Shown: positions 9,157-18,900, counted from the first letter of the stretch. The stretch is 64,000 bases of DNA from Sphingorhabdus_B arenilitoris (GCF_042651485.1 NZ_JBHSDH010000013.1:434001-498000), one strand, 5' to 3'. The notes: generated from the letters alone by a model not told the origin. Program-made: numbers and translations.

Positions 9157-11181
9157 TTATTGATCCAAAAAGCTCCGCATTTTGCGGCTGCGGCTTGGGT
9201 GTTTCAACTTTCGCAGAGCTTTCGCTTCAATTTGCCGGATGCGTTCTCTGGTCACCGAAAATTGCTGGCCCACCTCTTCCAATGTATGGTCCGTGTTCAT
9301 CCCGATGCCGAAACGCATGCGCAAAACCCGTTCTTCGCGAGGCGTTAACGAAGCAAGGACGCGGGTGACCGTCTCTTTCAAATTGGCTTGGATCGCTGCG
9401 TCTACGGGAATGATCGCATTTTTGTCTTCGATGAAATCACCCAGATGCGAGTCTTCCTCATCCCCGATGGGGGTTTCAAGGGAGATTGGCTCTTTGGCGA
9501 TTTTCATCACCTTGCGCACTTTTTCAAGCGGCATGGACAAGCGTTCGGCCATTTCCTCTGGCGTCGGTTCACGGCCCTGTTCGTGCAGGAATTGCCGTGA
9601 TGTGCGAACCAGCTTGTTGATCGTTTCGATCATATGCACTGGAATACGGATCGTTCGGGCCTGATCGGCAATCGACCGCGTAATCGCCTGACGAATCCAC
9701 CAGGTTGCATAAGTCGAAAATTTGTAACCGCGGCGATATTCAAATTTATCCACGGCTTTCATCAAGCCAATGTTGCCTTCCTGAATAAGATCAAGGAACT
9801 GCAGGCCGCGATTGGTATATTTTTTGGCGATCGAAATCACGAGGCGCAGATTCGCCTCGACCATTTCTTTTTTGGCGATACGCGCTTCGCGCTCGCCCTT
9901 TTGAACCATATTCACAATCCGCCGAAACTCGCTGAGCGCCATCCCAGTGGCGGAAGCGATATCCGCTATTTCGTTGCGGATACGCTCAACTGCGCCGGCC
10001 TCATTTTCGGCGAACTTTGCCCATTTTTTATCAACGCCAGACACTTCGTCGAGCCAATTTTCGTCCAGCTCATGGTCGACATATCGGTTCAGGAAATCAC
10101 GGCGGGGAACTTTATGGCGTTCGGCCAAGCGAAGCATCTGTCCGCCCAAGGCAGTGAGGCGGCGATTAAAGCTGTAAAGCTGATCAACCAGAAATTCGAT
10201 CTTATTCGCGTGGAATTGAACGCTCTCCACTTCCGCGGTCAGGTCTTCGCGCAGCTTGTTATATTTATTTTCATTGGCGACGGACAATTCCTCGCCAGAC
10301 GCCATCAATTCCATCCTCTCCAGTTGAATCTTAGAGAATTTTTTGAACAAGCTGGTGATTTTTGCAAAACGCTCCAATGCGTCGGGCTTCAGCGCTTCTT
10401 CCATCTGCGCGAGGCTAAGCGTATTGTCTTCCTCATCATCTTCAACCGGACGTTTGCGTTCGGTTATATTGCCATCTTCATCCTCGATGGTTTCGGTTTC
10501 TTCTTCATCGTCATCATCGTCTTTATAAGACGGGCCAGCGGTTTCCTCGCTGATTTCTGCGCCATCTTCGGCGGCCTCATTATCCTCTTCCATCTTGTCA
10601 GGAGCGGGCTCTTTGGAAAGCATGGCATCCAGATCAAGTATTTCGCGCAGCTGCATTTCACCATCGTTCAACGCGCGGGACCATTCAATAATGGCGTGGA
10701 AAGTGATCGGGCTTTCACACAAGCCCAAGATCATCGTGTCGCGGCCAGCCTCAATCCGCTTGGCGATGGCAATTTCGCCCTCACGGCTGAGCAGCTCAAC
10801 CGCGCCCATTTCGCGCAGATACATGCGCACAGGGTCATCGGTGCGGTCGTTAGTTTTCTTTTGCGCGGTTAATGACTTGGCATCATTTTCGCCGACATTT
10901 TCGTCAACGGTTTTTACCTGCTCTTCGGCTTCATCCTGCTCAGCGGCTTCTTCATCATTTTCAACGATGTTGACGCCCATTTCGGAGATTGCCGACATAA
11001 CGTCTTCAATTTGCTCCGACGAATATTGATCCTGCGGCAACGCGTTATTCAGCTCATCATAGGTCAGATAACCACGCTTTTTCGCTCTGATTAAAAGCTT
11101 TTTGATCTCTGCACCGTTTAAATCGATCAGCGGCGCATCGCCGTCTGCCGCATTGTTTTTATTCTTCGCTTTGGTTGCCAA
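9157..11181 (-). CDS. rpoD: RNA polymerase primary sigma factor RpoD (sigma-70)
   Basis: Housekeeping sigma factor of about 674 residues. Region 1.1 is near residues 15-85, region 1.2 is marked by DDPVRMYLREMGAVELLSREGE, and regions 2.1-2.4 by RFL-type motifs including LDLIQEGNIGLMKAVDKFEYRRGYKFSTYATWW. Region 3 follows, and region 4.2 ends with TLEEVGQQFSVTRERIRQIEAKALRKLKHP. The non-conserved region between 1.2 and 2 has a very acidic tract (KDDDDDEEETETIEDEDG). I chose the TTG at 11181 (giving MATKAKNK as in sphingomonad RpoDs), with GGGGA 7 nt upstream. An ATG at 11217 overlapping the dnaG stop is the alternative. It is the last gene of a yqeY-dnaG-rpoD operon. Confidence 0.96.
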   Translation of the reverse strand: MATKAKNKNNAADGDAPLIDLNGAEIKKLLIRAKKRGYLTYDELNNALPQDQYSSEQIEDVMSAISEMGVNIVENDEEAAEQDEAEEQVKTVDENVGENDAKSLTAQKKTNDRTDDPVRMYLREMGAVELLSREGEIAIAKRIEAGRDTMILGLCESPITFHAIIEWSRALNDGEMQLREILDLDAMLSKEPAPDKMEEDNEAAEDGAEISEETAGPSYKDDDDDEEETETIEDEDGNITERKRPVEDDEEDNTLSLAQMEEALKPDALERFAKITSLFKKFSKIQLERMELMASGEELSVANENKYNKLREDLTAEVESVQFHANKIEFLVDQLYSFNRRLTALGGQMLRLAERHKVPRRDFLNRYVDHELDENWLDEVSGVDKKWAKFAENEAGAVERIRNEIADIASATGMALSEFRRIVNMVQKGEREARIAKKEMVEANLRLVISIAKKYTNRGLQFLDLIQEGNIGLMKAVDKFEYRRGYKFSTYATWWIRQAITRSIADQARTIRIPVHMIETINKLVRTSRQFLHEQGREPTPEEMAERLSMPLEKVRKVMKIAKEPISLETPIGDEEDSHLGDFIEDKNAIIPVDAAIQANLKETVTRVLASLTPREERVLRMRFGIGMNTDHTLEEVGQQFSVTRERIRQIEAKALRKLKHPSRSRKMRSFLDQ

Positions 11182-11213
11182 TTCAAATTCCCCGACGCTA
11201 TTTCTACTGCCAG

Positions 11214-13082
11214 TCAAATATCGAGACCACGATCGGCCATTTCGACTATTCGCCTGTCAAAGGCTTCTTTTTCACTGCGCAGTCGCTGCTGCTCAGCATA
11301 ATTTTCTTCTGTAAGTTCTTGACTTACCTTAATTGTTGCCCGGTCCAAAGCCTGCTCTAAAGCAGGCCTTTGTTTAACCAGCTTAATCATTTCAGCCATA
11401 TTTTTTGACAGGCTTGTATAATCATCGGCTTCCCCGGACAGCGATCTGCGGTTGAAAGCAAATGCTTTTCCATCACCCCGCAGCAGATCCTGAGCGACAT
11501 TATACAATTGCCCTTCTAATATGGTAAGCAAGCCCGCACTATCAAGAGATTTTTTCGTTAATGTGGAATCTAGGATAAAGGAAAGCAAATCTGCTTGATT
11601 CGCGTTGCGCGGATGAATTTCCATCAGCGCCTCTCGGTGCCCGTCGATTAAAGCGGGATACAGCAAGATGTTAACGAGCAACCCTTGCATCAACAGGTCT
11701 GAACCCTTGCTGCTTATACCTCTCGCTTCGCTCGTTGTGGGCTGATAAACCGTTTTTGCCCATTTCGCCCCGCTACCTCGCTTAAAATTTGGATTTGTTC
11801 GGGCTGGGTAGCTGGGCGCAGTTTTTCGCGCAAATAACGCATCAAAGCGGTCACGAAACGCATCTGCATAATGGCGCTTTATTTCACCGTCAGAAATTGC
11901 CGAGATATGCTGGCCAAGCCGCTGCTTCAAACTGGCGCGGTCTTCCGGTGTATCCAGCGATTGTGCCACCAATTCGGCCGCCCAAAGCCGATCAACCAGA
12001 GGCTCGCTATTATCAAGCAGTTGTTTGAAAGCTTGCGAACCAGATGACTTCACCAAGTCATCGGGATCCTGACCTTCGGGCAGGGTTACGAATTGCAGGC
12101 TGTGCCCGGGCCTCAACAAAGGCAGGGCCCGGTCAGCCGCGCGCATCGCCGCTTTCTGCCCCGCTGCATCGCCGTCAAAACATAAAAGCGGTTTTTCGGT
12201 CATTCGCCACAGCATCTCAATCTGCTGCTCGGTCAGTGCCGTCCCTAGCGGAGCTACAGCGTCGGGAAAGCCCGCCTGGGCAAGGGCGATGACATCCATA
12301 TAGCCTTCGACAACGATAACCCGCCCTGTGCTGCGCGAAGCAGGCGAGCATTTGTCGAGATTATAGAGCGTGCGGCCCTTGTCGAATAAGGGCGTGTCGG
12401 GGGAATTGAGATATTTGGGCTCGCCATCGCCCAATATCCGTCCGCCAAAGGCAATCACTCGGCCACGCGGATCGCGGATCGGGATCATCAAACGGCCGCG
12501 AAACCGGTCATAGGGAGCTTTATCGTCAACTTTGATCAGCAACCCTGCCTCAACCAGCATATCATCGCCAAACTGCGCCAGCGCGGCTTTGAGCGCGCTT
12601 TTGCTATCGGGAGCAAAGCCGAAGCCAAAATCCTTGACGGTCTGTGCGTGAATGCCGCGCCGTTCCAAATAACTACGCGCCGCCGCGCCTTCGATACTGT
12701 TTAATTGTGCAGCGAACCAATCTTGCGCTGCCTGCATCACATCATGGAGGCCCGCCCGCTGCTCTGCTTGCTGCGCCGCACGCGGATCTGGGGCGGGGAC
12801 TTCCATTCCCGCCTGCGCGGCCAGTTCCTTTACAGCGTCCATAAAGGACAACCCGCGCTGGTCGGTCATCCACCGTATCGCATCGCCGTGCGCGCTGCAG
12901 CCAAAGCAATGATAAAAACCTTTTTCATCATTGATCGTAAAGCTCGGCGTCTTCTCATTGTGGAAAGGACAGCAAGCCTTATATTCGCGCCCTGCCTTGG
13001 TCACTTTTATACTGCGCCCGATCAGCGCGGACAACATGGTCCGGCTGCGCAGTTCATCCAACCATTGCGGGGTGAGTGCCAT
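11214..13082 (-). CDS. dnaG: DNA primase DnaG
   Basis: A 622-residue primase that makes RNA primers for replication. The N-terminal CHC2 zinc-binding motif is C38-x2-H41 ... C59-x2-C62. The TOPRIM domain carries VIVVEGYMDVIALA and LCFDGDAAGQKAA, the acidic metal-binding residues of the catalytic site. The C-terminal third, a helical DnaB-binding region, is weakly conserved as usual. It sits 3 nt after yqeY and abuts rpoD, matching the macromolecular-synthesis arrangement, with yqeY in the place where rpsU stands in enterobacteria. Confidence 0.97.
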   Translation of the reverse strand: MALTPQWLDELRSRTMLSALIGRSIKVTKAGREYKACCPFHNEKTPSFTINDEKGFYHCFGCSAHGDAIRWMTDQRGLSFMDAVKELAAQAGMEVPAPDPRAAQQAEQRAGLHDVMQAAQDWFAAQLNSIEGAAARSYLERRGIHAQTVKDFGFGFAPDSKSALKAALAQFGDDMLVEAGLLIKVDDKAPYDRFRGRLMIPIRDPRGRVIAFGGRILGDGEPKYLNSPDTPLFDKGRTLYNLDKCSPASRSTGRVIVVEGYMDVIALAQAGFPDAVAPLGTALTEQQIEMLWRMTEKPLLCFDGDAAGQKAAMRAADRALPLLRPGHSLQFVTLPEGQDPDDLVKSSGSQAFKQLLDNSEPLVDRLWAAELVAQSLDTPEDRASLKQRLGQHISAISDGEIKRHYADAFRDRFDALFARKTAPSYPARTNPNFKRGSGAKWAKTVYQPTTSEARGISSKGSDLLMQGLLVNILLYPALIDGHREALMEIHPRNANQADLLSFILDSTLTKKSLDSAGLLTILEGQLYNVAQDLLRGDGKAFAFNRRSLSGEADDYTSLSKNMAEMIKLVKQRPALEQALDRATIKVSQELTEENYAEQQRLRSEKEAFDRRIVEMADRGLDI

Positions 13083-13085
13083 CGT

Positions 13086-13538
13086 TTATGACAGCGCCGC
13101 TTTCACCAGGCCGCTGGCTTTGCCCATATCCAGTTGCGGCCCATGGCGTTCTTTTAACGCGGCGATGACGCGGCCCATATCCTTGATGCTTTCTGCGCCC
13201 AATTCTGACTTTATCGCGGCAATGGCGGCGTTGGTTTCGGCGTCGCTCATCTGCGCAGGCAGATATTCTTCGATGATGATCAGCTCCGCCTTTTCAACAT
13301 CGGCCAATTCCTGACGCCCACCTTCTTCATAAAGCTTGATCGATTCGCGGCGCTGTTTCACCATTTTCTGCAATACTTCGGTCACCAACGCATCGTCATC
13401 GCCGCCGTCGCCGCCGGTGCGCAGTTCGATGTCGCGATCCTTAATCTTGGCCAAAATCAAGCGAATGGTATGCAGCCGCTCCTTCTCCCCCGCTTTCATC
13501 GCGGTAATTTGGGCTGCTTTAATCGTGTCACGAATCAT
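13086..13538 (-). CDS. GatB/YqeY domain protein
   Basis: A 150-residue protein made of the YqeY domain, which resembles the C-terminal tail of the GatB amidotransferase subunit. Typical features are the N-terminal KAGEKERLHTIRLILAKIKDRDIE, the KQRRESIKLYEEGGRQELADVE segment, and a terminal glycine/lysine-containing helix (MGKASGLVKAALS). GatB uses this domain to hold tRNA, but free-standing YqeY proteins have no firmly established role. It is the first gene of the yqeY-dnaG-rpoD operon, and the 145-nt spacer to divergent carA must hold the promoter. Confidence 0.92.
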   Translation of the reverse strand: MIRDTIKAAQITAMKAGEKERLHTIRLILAKIKDRDIELRTGGDGGDDDALVTEVLQKMVKQRRESIKLYEEGGRQELADVEKAELIIIEEYLPAQMSDAETNAAIAAIKSELGAESIKDMGRVIAALKERHGPQLDMGKASGLVKAALS

Positions 13539-13605
13539 GATGATGTCTCTATATTTTATGGTGATAAAAAATTGTGGATAGCGCGGCTTTTCTCATTTTA
13601 ATAGA

Positions 13606-13634
13606 TTGACGTGGCCGCGCCGCCTCTCTAGCTG
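13606..13634 (+). promoter_or_regulatory. Candidate sigma-70 promoter for carA
   Basis: TTGACG and TAGCTG are separated by 17 nt, about 50 nt upstream of the carA ATG, in the divergent yqeY-carA spacer. The -35 match is good and the -10 match is modest. This is pattern-based only. Confidence 0.3.
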
Positions 13635-13683
13635 CAATGCCTTAGCGACATTGTTATTAATCCCTATTGATGGAGAGCCCATA

Positions 13684-14862
13684 ATGGCTGACCCCAAATC
13701 TTACCCTGCGCCCAATGGAGCGACGGGGCTATTGGTTTTGGCATCGGGGCACATGATCTGGGGACGAGGTTTCGGTGCAGAAGGTGCTGCGGCTGGCGAG
13801 GTATGTTTTAATACCGCAATGACCGGATATCAGGAAGTGATGACCGATCCTAGCTATGCGGGGCAGATTGTTACCTTCACATTCCCCCATATCGGCAATG
13901 TCGGAACCAATGCGGAGGATTTTGAGGCAGAGGCTCCTCATGCGCTCGGCTGCATCGTGCGTGAGGATGTCACAAACCCAAGCAATTTTCGCAATGAGCA
14001 GCATTTTGCCGAATGGATGTCTGCCAACGGCCGGATCGGAATATCGGGCGTCGATACGCGAGCTCTAACCCGCCTGATCCGCGACAATGGCGCCCCCAAT
14101 GCCGTCATTGCCCATAGCGCCGATGGCACATTCGACACCGATGCCTTGCTTGCAATGGCACAGGGTTGGTCCGGGCTGGAAGGCATGGACCTTGCCAAAG
14201 ATGTGACACGCGATAGCACCGGCGATTGGACCGGCGGCGCATGGCAATTGGGCCATGGCTATGATGAGGCAGAAGGCGGTCAGCGCCCGCATGTTGTCGC
14301 CATCGATTATGGCGCAAAGCATAATATCTTCCGAAACCTTGTGAAGGCCGGGGCAAAGGTTACTGTTGTTCCGGCAAAAACCTCTCTGGACGATATATTG
14401 GCACTGAGCCCCGATGGGGTGTTCCTGTCCAATGGTCCCGGCGATCCCGCGGCGACGGGGGAATATGCGGTGCCGGTGATTGCGGGCCTGTTGGAGCGCG
14501 ATATGCCGTTATTCGGCATATGTTTGGGGCATCAGATGCTGGCGCTGGCGGCGGGAGCAAAGACGGTCAAGATGCATCAAGGCCACCGCGGCGCCAACCA
14601 TCCCGTGCAGCGCGTCGGCGGAGATTGGGACGCGACTGAGGGCCTTGTTGAAATTACGAGCATGAACCACGGCTTCGCAGTCGACCGCGACAGCCTGCCC
14701 GAGACCGTAGTGGAAACGCATGTCAGCCTATTCGACGGCTCCAACTGCGGCATCGCGATCAAGGGAAAGCGTGCGTTTGGCGTGCAATACCATCCCGAGG
14801 CAAGCCCCGGGCCGATGGATAGCTTTTACCTGTTTGAGAAGTTTGTGGGGGAGTTGGGGTGA
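13684..14862 (+). CDS. carA: Carbamoyl-phosphate synthase small subunit
   Basis: Glutaminase subunit that releases ammonia from glutamine for carbamoyl phosphate synthesis, feeding arginine and pyrimidine pathways. It is 392 residues long, with an N-terminal CPSase_sm domain (GEVCFNTAMTGYQEVMTDPSY) and a C-terminal class I amidotransferase domain. The nucleophile is C280 in GICLGHQ, and the histidine/glutamate pair is in QYHPEASPGP. The start at 13684 has GGAGA about 9 nt upstream and gives the conserved N-terminus; a longer in-frame extension is rejected. carB is not immediately downstream: a DUF4177 gene and an antisense toxin-antitoxin pair intervene. Confidence 0.97.
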   Translation: MADPKSYPAPNGATGLLVLASGHMIWGRGFGAEGAAAGEVCFNTAMTGYQEVMTDPSYAGQIVTFTFPHIGNVGTNAEDFEAEAPHALGCIVREDVTNPSNFRNEQHFAEWMSANGRIGISGVDTRALTRLIRDNGAPNAVIAHSADGTFDTDALLAMAQGWSGLEGMDLAKDVTRDSTGDWTGGAWQLGHGYDEAEGGQRPHVVAIDYGAKHNIFRNLVKAGAKVTVVPAKTSLDDILALSPDGVFLSNGPGDPAATGEYAVPVIAGLLERDMPLFGICLGHQMLALAAGAKTVKMHQGHRGANHPVQRVGGDWDATEGLVEITSMNHGFAVDRDSLPETVVETHVSLFDGSNCGIAIKGKRAFGVQYHPEASPGPMDSFYLFEKFVGELG

Positions 14863-15092
14863 GTGAAAACCGAACAGACAGATGCTGCTGGGAATATATT
14901 GTGCTTCAGTATGTTGGTAGCATTTGGAACAACAAAGGCGAATGGAGCCGTGCTGATTTTGAAGACTTCTCTACAGAACAGGCATTAAATCATCTGGGTG
15001 CCGAGGGGTGGGAGCTTGTCTCGTTAGGGCCTGTCCATGGCGAACAGGGCAAGCCGTCTGCTGCATATATTTTTAAACGCCCGATTATTTGA
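14859..15092 (+). CDS. DUF4177 family small protein
   Basis: A 77-residue protein starting with GTG, overlapping the carA stop by 4 nt (GTGA), so it is probably translated from the carA message. The pattern WEYIVLQYVGS near the N-terminus, then LNHLGAEGWELVSLGP and a final AAYIFKRP, is that of DUF4177, a short beta-alpha-beta family with no known function. Its sequence looks more AT-rich than carA. It lies in the atypical carA-carB spacer and may have arrived together with, or before, the toxin-antitoxin pair. Confidence 0.75.
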   Translation: MSENRTDRCCWEYIVLQYVGSIWNNKGEWSRADFEDFSTEQALNHLGAEGWELVSLGPVHGEQGKPSAAYIFKRPII

Positions 15093-15118
15093 TATATTTA
15101 ATAAAAGATTGAGTTTTA

Positions 15119-15169
15119 ATGCACAAGGGAAATGACACAAACCCAAACCCCCACATCGGCACTGGCCCT
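15119..15169 (+). repeat. Decayed direct repeat of the carB 5' end
   Basis: These 51 bases align without gaps to the first 51 bases of carB (15914-15964), with 37 identities counted by hand, about 73%. Both copies start at an ATG and share the segment ATCGGC(A/G)CTGGCCCT. Similarity stops right after it. Differences in this copy alter most codons, as expected for an unselected relic: M-K-D-N-IG-GP is all that remains of the carB N-terminus. The functional copy lies on the other side of the toxin-antitoxin pair. I read this as the scar of an insertion that split carA from carB and regenerated the carB start. Confidence 0.6.
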
Positions 15170-15200
15170 GTACCGCTTGCGCCGAACAGCGATGCTGATG

Positions 15201-15614
15201 TCAGCTTTCCCAAGGATTTATCAGCTTTAATCCCAACCCCTCAAAATCCTTCACATTGCGCGTCGCAAGCGCCATGCCGCGCGAGCGGGCCATTGCGGCT
15301 ATCTGCGCGTCGGCCGTGGTCGGGTTTTGGCCACTATTTTTCAGAAAGGCGAGGATTTCGCCATAATGCCGTGCGGCAGCCAGATCGAAATCTACTATCC
15401 GCTTTGCCTGGGTTTCAATCAACGCACGATATCCGGTCAAGAAAGACTGTTTTCGCTTACCTTCAGGCAGCCTGTATGCGCCTGATAATAGCTCGCCAAT
15501 CACTGTTGACGCCAGCCACAGATTTGCAGCCTCCTGTTCTGCCCAAATTTGCACTTGCAAATCAGGCTGTGGGCGAAAAGCTTCGCTCCACACATTTGTA
15601 TCGACAAGGATCAT
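15201..15614 (-). CDS. PIN-domain ribonuclease toxin, VapC/FitB type
   Basis: A 137-residue PIN-domain protein. The acidic metal-binding residues are visible as D5 (ILVDTNVWSE), E41 (VIGELLSG), D102 (TTADAQIAA) and the N120/D123 region (ATRNVKDFEG). Together these match an active endonuclease of the FitB/VapC toxin group, which usually cleaves tRNA or other RNA. It overlaps the upstream antitoxin gene by 4 nt (ATGA), the normal layout with antitoxin first. The pair is antisense to the flanking car genes and fills most of the carA-carB spacer. Confidence 0.92.
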   Translation of the reverse strand: MILVDTNVWSEAFRPQPDLQVQIWAEQEAANLWLASTVIGELLSGAYRLPEGKRKQSFLTGYRALIETQAKRIVDFDLAAARHYGEILAFLKNSGQNPTTADAQIAAMARSRGMALATRNVKDFEGLGLKLINPWES

Positions 15615-15856
15615 TCCTCGGACAAATCGGGGATACGAGCGGGCGTGCGTTCGGGGATGGGAAAGTCATCAAAGCCGGGGCGGCTGATATCATACAGTCC
15701 TTTAAAAAAACTCTTTGGATTATCCTGTTGAGGCCGCACCAGAGCAATCAACGCCTGACGCACTTCTTCTTCCAGCGAACGGCCATGCCGGGCCGCAAGC
15801 TCGCGCAATTCCTGTTTGATATCATCCGGCAACTTGCGAACCGTGATACTGCCCAT
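15611..15856 (-). CDS. Ribbon-helix-helix antitoxin, FitA type
   Basis: An 81-residue antitoxin. The N-terminus MGSITVRKLPDDIKQELREL is a FitA-like ribbon-helix-helix DNA-binding fold, and RHGRSLEEEVRQALIALV completes it. The proline- and acid-rich C-terminus is expected to wrap the toxin active site. I moved the start to the ATG at 15856, since the upstream extension (15883) runs through the operator palindromes and lacks conservation. FitA/VapB proteins usually repress their own operon together with the toxin; the inverted repeats at 15871-15898 fit as the binding site. Confidence 0.9.
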   Translation of the reverse strand: MGSITVRKLPDDIKQELRELAARHGRSLEEEVRQALIALVRPQQDNPKSFFKGLYDISRPGFDDFPIPERTPARIPDLSEE

Positions 15857-15870
15857 AATCCGTCTCCAAT

Positions 15871-15898
15871 GATTGCAATGCAATCATTGTATGCAATG
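15871..15898. promoter_or_regulatory. Probable FitA operator: two adjacent inverted repeats
   Basis: GATTGCA-A-TGCAATC (15871-15885) is a perfect 15-bp palindrome, and CATTG-TATG-CAATG (15885-15898) is a second inverted repeat sharing the same TTGCA-type half-site. They lie 14-42 nt upstream of the antitoxin ATG and end 15 nt before the carB ATG. Binding here would also cover any carB promoter located in this 57-nt spacer. Confidence 0.6.
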
Positions 15899-15913
15899 AG
15901 AGCACAATAATCA

Positions 15914-18900
15914 ATGCCCAAAAGAACTGACATAAACTCCATCCTTATTATCGGCGCTGGCCCTATCATTATCGGACAGGCGTGCGAATTTGACTATTCG
16001 GGGACGCAAGCGGTGAAGGCATTGCGGGAGGAGGGGTACCGGATCATCCTCGTCAACTCCAACCCCGCAACGATCATGACCGATCCCGATATGGTTGGCG
16101 AAAATGGCGCGACCTATGTGGAGCCAATTACGCCTGAAATCGTTGAGAAGATCATTGCCAAGGAAAAGGCGAAATTCCCCGATGAAAAGATGGTCCTGCT
16201 GCCTACTATGGGCGGGCAGACGGCGCTGAATACCGCGCTATCGCTCAACAAAATGGGCGTGCTGCAAAAATATGACGTCGAAATGATCGGGGCGGATGCA
16301 AAAGCGATTGACAAGGCGGAGGACCGGATCAAATTCCGCGACGCCATGGACGCTATCGGCCTGGAAAGCGCACGCAGCGGCATCGCGCATAGCATGGAAG
16401 ACGCGCTCGCCGTGCTCGAACGCACCGGCCTTCCTGCCATTATTCGGCCTAGCTTCACCATGGGCGGCACCGGCGGCGGCATTGCGTATAACCGCGACGA
16501 ATTTGTGGAAATCGTCGAAGGCGGGTTGGAAGCTTCGCCGACCACCGAGGTATTGATCGAAGAATCGCTATTGGGCTGGAAAGAATATGAGATGGAGGTT
16601 GTCCGCGATAGAAAGGACAATTGCATCATCATCTGTTCCATCGAAAATATCGATCCGATGGGTGTGCATACAGGTGACAGTATAACCGTGGCACCCGCGC
16701 TGACCCTGACCGATAAGGAATATCAGATTATGCGCAACGCCAGCCTTGCGGTGCTGCGTGAAATTGGCGTGGAAACAGGGGGTTCCAACGTACAATTCGC
16801 GGTCAATCCAGCCGATGGCCGCCTGATTGTTATTGAGATGAACCCGCGTGTATCGCGTTCGTCGGCTCTGGCATCCAAAGCAACGGGTTTTCCGATCGCA
16901 AAGGTCGCGGCAAAGCTGGCCGTGGGCTATACGCTCGACGAGATCGATAATGACATAACCGGCGCGACGCCGGCGTCATTTGAACCGACGATTGACTATG
17001 TTGTCACCAAAATCCCGCGCTTTGCCTTTGAAAAGTTCAAAGGGTCCGAACCGCTGCTCCACACCGCAATGAAATCGGTGGGAGAGGTGATGGCAATCGG
17101 CCGCAATATCCACGAAAGCCTGCAAAAAGCGTTGCGCGGATTGGAGACAGGGCTTGTCGGGTTCAACTATGTTGATGATTTGCAGGGTGCATCGCGCGAT
17201 GACCTGATCGCCGCGCTATCGCGGGCAACGCCGGACCGGTTGTTGGTAGCGGCGCAAGCATTACGCGAGGGGATGACGGTTGCCGAGGTGCATAGCGTTG
17301 CGAAATATGATCCTTGGTTCTTGGAGCGCATATCGGAGATTATCTCTGCCGAAGATAACATCCGCGACGACGGTCTGCCGCAGGATGCGCCCGCGCTTCG
17401 CAAGCTAAAGTCGATGGGGTTCAGTGATAAACGGCTCGCACATTTATCACTTGAATCCGCGCATTTGCGTCCTGGTATGAGCACGGCGGTGCGCCGCGGA
17501 TCGGGCCTGTTGAGCGAGGCTGTTCGCGCCATGACGGGGCCGATTACCGAAGAAGAAGTCCGCGCGCTGCGCCACAAGCTGAACGTGCGTCCGGTATTCA
17601 AACGTATCGACACTTGCGCGGCAGAATTTGAGGCGAAAACGCCTTATATGTATTCCAGCTATGAAGCACCGTTGTTTGGGGAGCCGGAATGTGAGGCCAT
17701 GCCATCGGACCGCGAAAAAGTCGTGATATTGGGCGGCGGCCCGAACCGGATCGGGCAGGGGATCGAATTTGACTATTGCTGTGTCCATGCATGTTTTGCG
17801 CTGGAGGATACATATGAGACGATCATGGTCAATTGTAACCCGGAAACCGTTTCAACCGATTATGATACGTCGGACCGGCTCTATTTCGAACCGCTGACCG
17901 CAGAAGATGTGTTGGAAATCCTGCATGTCGAACAAAAATCGGGTAAGTTGAAAGGCGTGATTGTCCAATTTGGCGGACAAACCCCGCTCAATTTGGCCCA
18001 TGCGTTGGAAAAGGCGGGAATTCCGATATTGGGCACTTCGCCCGATGCCATTGATCTGGCCGAAGACCGCGAACGTTTTGCAGCGTTGGTCAATAAGCTT
18101 GGCCTGAAACAGCCGGAAAATGGCATTGCGCGCAGCCGCGAAGAGGCGATCGCGGTCGCCGACCGGATCGGCTATCCCGTCCTTATGCGGCCGAGCTATG
18201 TGCTTGGCGGACGGGCGATGGAGATTGTCGATACGCAGGCGCAGCTGGAAAATTATATCCAGACTGCGGTGATCGTTTCAGGCGATAGCCCAGTACTGAT
18301 CGACAGCTATTTGCGCGACGCGATAGAAGTCGATGTTGACGCCATTGCCGATGGTGATGACGTGGTTGTCGCCGGTATTTTGCAGCATATTGAAGAGGCT
18401 GGCGTCCATAGCGGAGACAGCGCCTGCACTTTGCCGCCTTATTCGCTACCGCAGGATATTGTTGAGGAAATCGCGCGGCAAGCCGATAGCCTGGCGCGGG
18501 CCTTGAAGGTGAAGGGCCTGATGAATGTGCAATTTGCGGTCAAGGATGGCGAAGTATACCTGATCGAAGTGAATCCCCGAGCTTCGCGGACAGTGCCCTT
18601 TGTTGCAAAGGCCATCGGCGCACCAATAGCGAAGATAGCAGCAAGGGTAATGGCAGGCGAAAAGCTGGTGGATTTGCCCAAAATCAATCTCGATATAGAC
18701 TATATTGCGGTCAAAGAGGCGGTGTTTCCCTTTGCTCGTTTCCCGGGTGTCGATCCGGTCCTGTCACCGGAAATGAAATCAACGGGCGAAGTCATGGGTA
18801 TCGACCGTGATTTTGCCACTGCCTTTGCCAAATCGCAAATGGGGGCTGGTGTGATTTTGCCGAAATCAGGCAACGTGTTTGTTTCGGTAAAGGACACTGA

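Noticed and set aside
9634..10872. 412-codon plus-strand frame
   Set aside because: Antisense to rpoD and phenylalanine/isoleucine-rich in the way of complement frames. The rpoD motifs are intact.
15119..15910. 263-codon plus-strand reading frame starting at the carB-like relic and ending 3 nt before carB
   Set aside because: It is antisense to both toxin and antitoxin genes, which have clear PIN and ribbon-helix-helix motifs. Its product after residue 17 has no domain pattern.
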